The notes under the pieces are model-generated. The model made no database searches. It was not told where the DNA came from and saw nothing but the letters and a program-made list of their open reading frames with translations. Both the position numbers and the translations under genes were made by a program. A stretch of 5,539 nucleotides of DNA from an uncultured Senegalimassilia sp. (GTDB lineage Bacteria > Actinomycetota > Coriobacteriia > Coriobacteriales > Eggerthellaceae): positions 1 to 5,539 of the forward strand of contig NZ_CAKTYH010000124.1 of assembly GCF_934632265.1 (NCBI RefSeq), in the 5' to 3' direction. Position 1 is the first letter of the stretch. Each line of letters begins with the position of its first letter. Shown here piece by piece: positions 1 through 4,607 of this stretch.

Positions 1-1235
1 ACGCCGTCGACCAGGAAGTCCGTGCGGCTTGACAGCCCGCGACGCAGGCCGTCGCCGTAGCCGACGGGAACGGTGCAGATCTTCACGCTGCCGGGGCTAC
101 GGTAGTTCAACCCGTAGCTGACGCCCTCGCTCATGGGCACCAGGCGCGTGTCGGTGATGCGCGCGTGCACGCTCATAGCCGGGCGCAGCTCGATGAGCGG
201 CGTGGTTTCAGGGCAGGGCTGGTAGCCGTACAGGCCGATGCCCAGGCGCACCATGTCGAAGCGCACGTCGGGGTAGCGGATGGCGGCTGCGGAGTTCGCG
301 CAGTGCACGATGCCGGGGTTGATGCCCGCCGCGCGCAGGCCCTCAACGGCCTCGATGTAGCGCTTCGCCTGGATATGGAAGTCGAGCGTTTCCGGGCAAT
401 CCGCCGTGGCGAAGTGCGTGAACACGCCCTCGAGTTCAAGCGCGCGATGGAAGCCGATCTGGTGCATGAAGTTCACCACTTCGTCCCAGCGCACGCCGAT
501 GCGGTTCATGCCCGTGTTGATGGCCAGATGGTACGGCGCGCGCAAGCCCATGGAATCCGCGGCCTCCGCATATTTGATGGCGAACTCGGGAGAGTACACC
601 GCCGGCATGATCTTGTAGGCAAGCAGCAGCGGGATGGCGCTGGCAGGCGGCTCGGCAAGCATGAGGATGGGCGCGTTGACCAGGCCTTCGCGCAGCTTGA
701 TGCCCTCGTCGACCGTGGCGACGCCCAGGTAATCGGCGCCGGAGTTCAGCGCAGTCTTCGCAACGCGCACCGCGCCGTGGCCATATGCGTCGGCCTTCAC
801 GACGGCCATCATATGGCGGCCCGAACCGATCATCTTCTTGACGGCGGAGGCGTTGTGGCGGATGGCGTTCAGGTCGATCTCAAGCCAGGCCCAACGACGG
901 TCCTTCTCGGGGATGGTGGCCAGCTTCTCGGGGTCGAACTCCACGCGGCCCTCGGGGTTTTCCCCGTCTGCGGAATAAGCGGCCGCTTCCTCATGGTCGC
1001 GGTTGTATTGGAATGCGCCGCGCACCTCGTTGGCAGCATCGGATGCCGCTTCGCGCTCGGTCAGGAAGCCGTTCACCCCACCGCGGCGAGGCGCTTGCGC
1101 AGGCGCAGGCTGGCCGGCATGGGCCGCGCGCTGGGCTTCGCGCTCGCGGATGGCGTCCGCCGCGCTGGTACCGCCCGCCGGCTTGCGGAACGCGAAACCG
1201 GTGAAACCGTTGGGAAGCTGAGTATTGTCTGCCAT
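1..1235 (-). CDS. alr: Alanine racemase with N-terminal extension (3' end outside window)
   Basis: This PLP-dependent cytosolic enzyme interconverts L- and D-alanine and so supplies D-Ala for peptidoglycan. My reading of the minus strand gives 411 uninterrupted residues, running off the left edge. The catalytic domain begins near residue 114 (RRWAWLEIDLNAIRHN). The PLP lysine is K147 in AVVKADAYGHG. TGMNRIG (241-247) carries the substrate-region arginine R245. R330 in VRLGIGLYG should contact the PLP ring nitrogen. Y374 in GVSYG matches the second catalytic base, followed by VGYGDG (391-396). Roughly 100 C-terminal residues are missing. Residues 1-113 are an Ala/Arg/Glu-rich, mostly polar extension absent from ordinary Alr proteins (about 370-390 aa). 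In the position of the carbamylated lysine of Geobacillus Alr (K129) there is A238. I chose the ATG at 1235 because AGAGGG lies 8 nt upstream and an extended -10 lies about 107 nt upstream. An internal GTG at 944 is the main alternative. Family identity is very secure. Confidence 0.96.
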   Translation of the reverse strand, partial: MADNTQLPNGFTGFAFRKPAGGTSAADAIREREAQRAAHAGQPAPAQAPRRGGVNGFLTEREAASDAANEVRGAFQYNRDHEEAAAYSADGENPEGRVEFDPEKLATIPEKDRRWAWLEIDLNAIRHNASAVKKMIGSGRHMMAVVKADAYGHGAVRVAKTALNSGADYLGVATVDEGIKLREGLVNAPILMLAEPPASAIPLLLAYKIMPAVYSPEFAIKYAEAADSMGLRAPYHLAINTGMNRIGVRWDEVVNFMHQIGFHRALELEGVFTHFATADCPETLDFHIQAKRYIEAVEGLRAAGINPGIVHCANSAAAIRYPDVRFDMVRLGIGLYGYQPCPETTPLIELRPAMSVHARITDTRLVPMSEGVSYGLNYRSPGSVKICTVPVGYGDGLRRGLSSRTDFLVDG

Positions 1236-1243
1236 GTTCTGCA

Positions 1244-1249
1244 CCCTCT
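1244..1249 (-). promoter_or_regulatory. Ribosome binding site of alr
   Basis: On the minus strand AGAGGG sits 8 nt before the ATG at 1235. It supports translation from this ATG, so the N-terminal extension of the racemase is probably made. Confidence 0.65.
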
Positions 1250-1341
1250 TGAAACCATTGCTTTGCCCGAATGCGCAGGTCGGCGATGCCGATTCGCAGC
1301 GAAGCCGCGACGCGCGACGGGTCTCCCGTATAGCGGACACA

Positions 1342-1350
1342 AGTATAGCA
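1342..1350 (-). promoter_or_regulatory. Extended -10 promoter for alr
   Basis: The minus strand reads TGCTATACT, which is an extended -10 (TGn followed by TATACT, one mismatch from TATAAT). No good -35 hexamer is seen 16-18 nt upstream, which fits promoters that rely on the TG extension. Transcription would start near 1335, leaving a leader of about 100 nt. That leader is GC-rich and can form small stems (for example TCGGC/GCCGA around 1282-1294), but it shows no riboswitch or T-box that I recognise. Confidence 0.5.
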
Positions 1351-1420
1351 CTGGCGAAACCGGCAGCCGCTTCTGCGCAAAGCCTGCAGATACCGGCAGC
1401 AAGCGGGCAGAACAGCCGAA

Positions 1421-1455
1421 GCCGGACATTTGGGGACGGAGGGTTATCTGTCCGG
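1421..1455 (+). repeat. REP-like palindromic repeat, copy A
   Basis: CCGGACA (1422-1428) and TGTCCGG (1449-1455) are a perfect 7-bp inverted repeat around a loop containing TTGGGGACG and TTATCTG. The 32 bases 1421-1452 match the reverse strand of 2643-2674 at 28 positions. Two inverted, diverged copies of a short palindrome, both intergenic, are typical of REP-type elements mobilised by RAYT transposases. That family assignment is an inference, because no transposase is in the window. Confidence 0.6.
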
Positions 1456-1482
1456 AAATCGAAACGAACCATCCGCTCAAAT

Positions 1483-1544
1483 CCTTAAACCCGAGTAGCG
1501 GAAGCCCGGTCATTCTTAAGTCCGGGCAACGGAAGCCCGGCCGT
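1483..1544 (+). repeat. Imperfect 31-bp tandem repeat, two copies
   Basis: Copy 1 is 1483-1513 and copy 2 is 1514-1544. They agree at 23 of 31 positions and share the exact 11-mer CGGAAGCCCGG (1499-1509 and 1530-1540). All eight differences are transitions. GCCCGG at 1504-1509 and at 1535-1540 can each pair with the single CCGGGC at 1522-1527, giving two mutually exclusive short hairpins. No third copy is evident on either side. Function is unknown. Confidence 0.6.
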
Positions 1545-1665
1545 GCAAGGAGCCGCCCTGCGACGTGTTTTCGCAGCGCGCGCTATCGAGCCCCACTCCC
1601 CTGCGCTTAACGGGATTATGCAACGCTTTTCATTGGAGACGTCCATAAAAACTGCACCGATAAGT

Positions 1666-1671
1666 TACAAT
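1666..1671 (+). promoter_or_regulatory. Possible -10 box of zinc-ribbon gene
   Basis: TACAAT lies in the AT-richest part of the intergenic region, about 87 nt before the start codon. The hexamers 16-18 nt upstream are poor -35 matches. TTGGAG at 1633-1638 is too far away (27 nt) to be its partner. This is a weak prediction resting on composition and one hexamer. Confidence 0.3.
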
Positions 1672-1746
1672 AAGCACAAGTGGTTTACGGGCTGGCAGCG
1701 GTTCGCAATCAATCCATTCGCAAGGCCCGCCCGGGACAAGAGAAAT

Positions 1747-1750
1747 GGAG
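1747..1750 (+). promoter_or_regulatory. Ribosome binding site of zinc-ribbon gene
   Basis: GGAG lies 7 nt before the ATG at 1758. It decides the start: an upstream in-frame ATG at 1680 would add 26 residues ahead of the zinc ribbon, close to the predicted transcription start and without a comparable site. Confidence 0.6.
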
Positions 1751-1757
1751 TACCGCC

Positions 1758-2393
1758 ATGCTATGCCCCAACTGCGCAACCGAGAACGCCGCCGATGCGA
1801 AATTCTGCGGCAACTGCGGAACGCCCCTGAACGCCGCCGCGCCGCAACCTGAGGCGCCTGCCGCACCCGAGCCTCCCGCAGCGCCCGAGCCTCCCGCAGC
1901 CCCTACTGCGCCCGCCGCACCGGTCCCGCCTGCTGCGCCCGCTGCAACTGCAGCCCCGGTCCCGCCTGCAGTCCCGGTTCCGCCGGTCGCCCAGCAGCCG
2001 GCCGTCGCCCCGCAGCAATATGCTGCCGCTCAGCAACCTGCGGCACCGCAATCGCCTTACGCCACCGCACCGCAGCAACCGTACGCCGCGCCGCAGCCGC
2101 CTTACGGCGTTCCCATGCCCGAGAAAACGTACGTTGTGGAGGGAAGCAACCAGACGCTGCGCCTGATCGCGTTCATCATGAACGTCGTGTCCCTGGTTCT
2201 CATTGCAATCGTCGGCATCGGAACGCTCGGCTTCGGCCTAGTCCCCTTGGCTTGGGGCATTCCCATGACCGTTCGCTCCTGGGGCGTCTATAAAGGCAAA
2301 AAGCCCAACACCGTCGCTCTTGGCGTTTGCACCCTGCTGTTCCTGAACATGGTCTCCGGCATCCTGCTGCTGGTTGCTCAGAAGGACGAGTAA
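1758..2393 (+). CDS. Zinc-ribbon membrane protein with Pro/Ala-rich linker
   Basis: This is a 211-residue protein of unknown function. Residues 3-20 form a minimal zinc ribbon, CPNC then CGNC, with ligands C3, C6, C17 and C20. Residues about 25-120 are a low-complexity Pro/Ala/Gln linker containing PEPPAA repeats, then QQPYA-type units. From about 134 to 157 there is a strong hydrophobic segment, then GLVPLAWGIPMTV (about 160-172), a basic loop (YKGKKPN, 178-184) and a final hydrophobic segment at 185-206. The protein probably spans the membrane two or three times, with the ribbon on the cytoplasmic side. The C-terminal part resembles short membrane domains I recall from zinc-ribbon proteins of Gram-positives (LAW-IPMTV, then CTLLF and GILLL); this is from memory, not a search. 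It converges with mogA and ends about 125 nt before a strong terminator, so it is probably monocistronic. The coding call is firm; the role is unknown. Confidence 0.88.
   Translation: MLCPNCATENAADAKFCGNCGTPLNAAAPQPEAPAAPEPPAAPEPPAAPTAPAAPVPPAAPAATAAPVPPAVPVPPVAQQPAVAPQQYAAAQQPAAPQSPYATAPQQPYAAPQPPYGVPMPEKTYVVEGSNQTLRLIAFIMNVVSLVLIAIVGIGTLGFGLVPLAWGIPMTVRSWGVYKGKKPNTVALGVCTLLFLNMVSGILLLVAQKDE
1866..1901 (+). repeat. 18-bp duplication in Pro/Ala linker
   Basis: Two adjacent 18-bp units (1866-1883 and 1884-1901) match at 17 positions and encode PEPPAA-type hexapeptides. CCGGTCCCGCCTGC also recurs at 1920-1933 and 1956-1969. Linker length probably varies between strains by slippage or unequal recombination; this is an inference. 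Confidence 0.65.
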
Positions 2394-2448
2394 GCGCAAG
2401 GTTCTTCACCAGGCGAAACGACGTGACGCTCCGCAAAACGCGAAACGC

Positions 2449-2519
2449 AAGGCAACGCCGCAACGTAGCGCATCCGAGCGCAAAAAGGCACCGCAACGTA
2501 GCGCACGCCCAAACGCAAA
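2449..2519 (+). repeat. Imperfect tandem repeat of about 35 bp, two copies
   Basis: Copy 1 (2449-2484) and copy 2 (2485-2519) both begin AAGGCA, share the exact 15-mer CCGCAACGTAGCGCA (2458-2472 and 2491-2505) and end in CGCAAA. They differ by a 3-nt indel after AAGGCA and in a short variable spacer before CGCAAA. The preceding bases from 2431 (CCGCAAAACG, then CGAAACGCAA) look like a decayed partial copy. The repeat abuts the terminator stem. Confidence 0.6.
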
Positions 2520-2564
2520 GCGGGTCCTGCAGTTCAAATCGAACTGCAGGACCCGCTGCTTTTT
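2519..2564 (+). terminator. Intrinsic terminator of zinc-ribbon gene
   Basis: A perfect 17-bp inverted repeat (2519-2535 with 2541-2557) closes a 5-nt loop, AAATC, and is followed by GC then TTTTT at 2560-2564. The stem is unusually long. On the plus strand it ends the zinc-ribbon transcript. Read on the minus strand, the stem is followed only by a broken T-rich stretch (TTGCGTTT), so it may also stop moeA-mogA transcription, less efficiently. Confidence 0.8.
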
Positions 2565-2642
2565 GCACCGCGGCAATCGGGAGCCCCCGTTATGCACATG
2601 GCCTCCAACTAGCAGCTGACCGAATCGGCAGTGCGGGAAGTT

Positions 2643-2674
2643 GACAGATAAGTCTACGTCCCCAAGTGTCCGGC
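2643..2674 (-). repeat. REP-like repeat, copy B
   Basis: On the minus strand this reads like 1421-1452, with 28 of 32 bases identical, including the 9-mers TTGGGGACG and TTATCTGTC. The terminal palindrome is broken: the left CCGGAC is intact, but the partner reads GTCAAC instead of GTCCGG. It sits 32 nt after the mogA stop, in the same direction as mogA transcription. Confidence 0.6.
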
Positions 2675-2706
2675 GGCCTGCGAAGCGATCTTGTCGCCGC
2701 CGGCTG

Positions 2707-3204
2707 CTAGTGGCCGCCGCCGGCCATCATCTTCACGGCGTGCGGAAGAGCGGCCACGATACCGTCCCAGTTCTCGCGGGCGGCCTTCTCGCTGCCCGGG
2801 AGGTTCACCACCAGGTGCGTGCCGCGCTGCATGCACAACGCGCGCGAGAGCATGGCGAACGGGGTGATGGTCAGGCTGTGGGCGCGCATGGCCTCGGCGA
2901 TGCCGGGCACGTTGCGGTCGCACACGGCCTGCGTGGCCTCGGGCGTGACATCGCGCAGCGACAGGCCGCTGCCGCCGCAGGTCAGAACGACGTCGGCATC
3001 GATGGTGTCGCACGCCTCCACGATGGCGGCGCTGATCTGCGGCACCTCGTCCTTCACCACCACGTGGCTTTTGCATACCCAGCCGTTGTCGGCGATGAGC
3101 TGCTCGAGCGCGGCGCCGGCGGTGTCATGCTTCATGCCGCGCGTGTCCGAGCAGGTGATGATGGCGAACGTGATGGGCGCGGGCGCGTGATCGTGTTCGG
3201 TCAT
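2707..3204 (-). CDS. mogA: Molybdopterin adenylyltransferase, MogA/MoaB family
   Basis: This 165-residue protein is a single MogA/MoaB (MPT-binding) domain of the usual length. The family's role is to activate molybdopterin by forming MPT-AMP from ATP in the cytosol, just before metal insertion by MoeA. Visible landmarks are ITCSDTRG at 16-23, D52 in VVKDEVPQI, the loop TCGGSGLSLRDVTPEAT at 75-91 with D85, and LPGSEKAARE at 135-144. D52 and D85 correspond to the two catalytic aspartates of E. coli MogA (D49, D82). The common GGTG is GGSG here, a mild change. The N-terminus has two histidines (TEHDH) before the fold. The start at 3204 has AAGGAGG 5 nt upstream. The frame stays open further upstream but overlaps moeA, so an earlier start is unlikely. 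It lies 25 nt after the moeA stop, so the two are co-transcribed. MogA and MoaB cannot be told apart from sequence alone; the symbol is the functional guess. Confidence 0.93.
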   Translation of the reverse strand: MTEHDHAPAPITFAIITCSDTRGMKHDTAGAALEQLIADNGWVCKSHVVVKDEVPQISAAIVEACDTIDADVVLTCGGSGLSLRDVTPEATQAVCDRNVPGIAEAMRAHSLTITPFAMLSRALCMQRGTHLVVNLPGSEKAARENWDGIVAALPHAVKMMAGGGH

Positions 3205-3209
3205 TGGTT

Positions 3210-3216
3210 CCTCCTT
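3210..3216 (-). promoter_or_regulatory. Strong ribosome binding site of mogA
   Basis: AAGGAGG on the minus strand, 5 nt before the ATG at 3204 and inside the 25-nt moeA-mogA gap. It is the strongest Shine-Dalgarno in the window and suggests independent initiation on mogA rather than strict coupling to moeA. Confidence 0.8.
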
Positions 3217-3229
3217 ATATATGTGCCGG

Positions 3230-4486
3230 TTACAGGCACACGTCCTCGTTGACGTCGAGCAGGATGCACTCGACCAGGCTTCCCTCCGTGCGGCCTTCGC
3301 CGCCCTCGGGCAAAACGGCCAGGCAGTTGCTGCGCTGGATGACGCCGAACAAACCCGAGCTCTGGTTCTTCGCCGGCTCGACCGTATAGGCGCCATCGGC
3401 GTCCTTGGTGATGGTGGCGCGCAGGTAGATGCGGCGCGTATCGCCCTTCTTCGCGTCACGCGCAAGACGCGCCTTCGCAAGCGGGCGCTGCAGGTTGGAA
3501 TACCCCTGCATCTTGCGCAGCGCCGGTCGGATGAGCATCTCGAAGCCGCAGTACGCCGCAGCCGGGTTGCCCGGCAGGCCGAACACGGGCGTGCCGTTGA
3601 CCAGGCCGAACGTTTGAGCTTTGCCCGGGCGCATGTTCACGCGGGTCATGAGCAGCTGACCGGTCTGCTCGACGCAGGGCTTGATGAAGTCGAAGTCGCC
3701 GTCGGAGGCGCCGCCGCTGGTGACCACGAAGTCGTATTCGCGCACCGCTTCGAGCACCGCCACCTTCAAGGCCTCAAGCGAGTCCTCCACGATGGGCAGC
3801 ATGGTGGGAAGCGCGCCCGCGGCGCGCGCGGCGGCAGCCAGCGCATAGCCGTTGGAGTTGCGGATCTTGCCCGCGGTGGGAACCTGGGTGGGCGGCACGA
3901 GCTCGCTGCCGATGGAGATGATGGCGACGCGCGGGCGGCGCGGAGTAGGAACCTCGGTCACGCCGCAACCTGCCAGAAAGCCCACACCCGCAGCGTTTAT
4001 GACCTCGCCGGCGCGAACGACGGCCTCGCCGGCACGCGCCTCCTCGCCCGCTTCGCGCACGTTGCCGCGCAGCTTGGCGGGGGCCTCGAAGGCGACGCGG
4101 CTGCCGGGGCGGCCGTCGCCTTCCACGTTGCGCACGATCTCGTACTTCACCACGGCATCGGCGGCCGCGGGCAGCGGCGCGCCGGTCATGATGCGCACGC
4201 ATGCGCCCTCGGGGATGTCGCCCTCGAAGGTGTCGCCGGCGGCGACCTCCGCGATGACGTCCAGCTCGACGGGCGATTCGGAGCTTGCAGACTGCAGCTG
4301 GGCGGCGCGCATGGCGAAGCCGTCCATGGCGGCATGGGCGAACGGCGAGATGTCGATATCGCTTTTCAGGTCGACGGCGGCGACGCGGCCCGCCGCGTCC
4401 AACACGGGAACCGTTTCCGCAGGCAGCTGCGAAACGTGAGATAGCACCAGGTCACGCGCTTGCTCGACCGAGATCATCTCCGGCAT
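3230..4486 (-). CDS. moeA: Molybdopterin molybdenumtransferase MoeA
   Basis: This 418-residue protein matches MoeA in length and domain order. In the cytosol MoeA uses MPT-AMP and molybdate to make active molybdenum cofactor, releasing AMP. Landmarks are MDGFA at 54-58 (D55 matches E. coli D59), RIMTGAPLP at 98-106 (T101), GNVREAGEE at 141-149, SIGSEL at 191-196 (E195 matches E188), IVED ending at D235, SGGASDGDFDF at 257-267 (D266 matches D259), PGKAQTFG at 287-294 and LPGNPAA at 304-310. The C-terminal beta-barrel domain follows to residue 418. Differences from the common pattern: E149 where E. coli has D142, S194 in place of the Asp of GDEL, and D262 where SVG is usual. I chose the ATG at 4486 because AAAGGA lies 6 nt upstream. 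An earlier ATG at 4522 falls at the predicted transcription start. It is followed by mogA with a 25-nt gap. Residue correspondences come from alignment by eye. Confidence 0.96.
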   Translation of the reverse strand: MPEMISVEQARDLVLSHVSQLPAETVPVLDAAGRVAAVDLKSDIDISPFAHAAMDGFAMRAAQLQSASSESPVELDVIAEVAAGDTFEGDIPEGACVRIMTGAPLPAAADAVVKYEIVRNVEGDGRPGSRVAFEAPAKLRGNVREAGEEARAGEAVVRAGEVINAAGVGFLAGCGVTEVPTPRRPRVAIISIGSELVPPTQVPTAGKIRNSNGYALAAAARAAGALPTMLPIVEDSLEALKVAVLEAVREYDFVVTSGGASDGDFDFIKPCVEQTGQLLMTRVNMRPGKAQTFGLVNGTPVFGLPGNPAAAYCGFEMLIRPALRKMQGYSNLQRPLAKARLARDAKKGDTRRIYLRATITKDADGAYTVEPAKNQSSGLFGVIQRSNCLAVLPEGGEGRTEGSLVECILLDVNEDVCL

Positions 4487-4492
4487 GGCATG

Positions 4493-4498
4493 TCCTTT
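4493..4498 (-). promoter_or_regulatory. Ribosome binding site of moeA
   Basis: AAAGGA on the minus strand, 6 nt before the ATG at 4486. It decides the start, because it lies inside the 12-codon extension that the ATG at 4522 would add. Confidence 0.7.
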
Positions 4499-4525
4499 CG
4501 ATTGCGAGTGATATTGAACCACTGC

Positions 4526-4531
4526 ATTATA
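4526..4531 (-). promoter_or_regulatory. -10 box of moeA-mogA operon promoter
   Basis: A perfect TATAAT on the minus strand in the 121-nt gap between the amidohydrolase stop and moeA. The expected -35 position, 17 nt upstream, reads GTGCCG, a poor match, so an activator may assist; that is an inference. Transcription would start near 4519, with a leader of about 33 nt, too short for a molybdenum-cofactor riboswitch. Confidence 0.55.
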
Positions 4532-4607
4532 CCGCTTGCCGAATAAAACGGCACGGATATCGACAAGGCCATCGCAAAGGACAAGAAGCGCGCAAAACCG
4601 CGGGTCG

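Larger units (their letters stand above)
1236..1757. other. Divergent intergenic region, no gene
   Basis: These 522 bases separate the leftward alr from the rightward zinc-ribbon gene. I find no convincing coding sequence: open frames here are continuations of antisense shadows and lack family motifs. In order the region holds the alr ribosome site and leader, the alr extended -10, a REP-like palindrome at 1421-1455, a 31-bp imperfect tandem repeat at 1483-1544, and an AT-richer stretch from about 1617 to 1685 that probably contains the rightward promoter. Confidence 0.7.
2394..2706. other. Convergent intergenic region, no gene
   Basis: These 313 bases lie between the stop codons of the zinc-ribbon gene and mogA. 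They hold a tandem repeat (2449-2519), a long terminator hairpin (2519-2557) and a REP-like copy (2643-2674). Open frames here on both strands are repeat-driven, with runs of Arg, Cys and Leu or Arg and Ala, and have no recognisable domain. Nothing clear is seen in 2567-2642. Confidence 0.7.

Noticed and set aside
942..944. Internal GTG as the true alr start
   Set aside because: GAGGG lies 4 nt upstream, so it is possible, but the ATG at 1235 has better spacing and a promoter that fits. Kept as an alternative only.
165..1610. A 481-codon open frame on the plus strand across alr
   Set aside because: It is antisense to alr, whose motifs are unmistakable. The product is Arg/Ala/His/Val-rich without domain signatures, as expected for the opposite strand of GC-rich coding DNA.
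2449..2519. CRISPR array
   Set aside because: Only two units, with very short spacers of unequal length and no cas genes; a tandem duplication explains it better.
2530..2545. tRNA-like T-loop sequence GTTCAAATC
   Set aside because: It is the loop of a perfect palindrome followed by a T run. No acceptor, D or anticodon arms can be drawn around it.
2200..2644. Open frames on both strands over the convergent intergenic region
   Set aside because: They run through a terminator hairpin and a tandem repeat, overlap the 3' end of the zinc-ribbon gene and have repeat-driven composition.
2707..3480. Longer mogA reading frame starting upstream of 3204
   Set aside because: The extra part overlaps the moeA 3' end out of frame, is Arg/Ser-rich, and the perfect AAGGAGG sits before the ATG at 3204.
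3221..4444. A 407-codon open frame on the plus strand across moeA
   Set aside because: Antisense shadow of moeA; composition is Arg/Gly/Ala/His-rich with no recognisable fold, and no ribosome site or promoter was seen.
4487..4522. MoeA start at the ATG at 4522
   Set aside because: It lies at the predicted transcription start downstream of TATAAT, and the extra 12 residues contain the ribosome site for the ATG at 4486.
4487..4607. Molybdenum-cofactor riboswitch upstream of moeA
   Set aside because: The predicted leader is only about 33 nt, and no multi-stem structure is apparent in the 121-nt gap.
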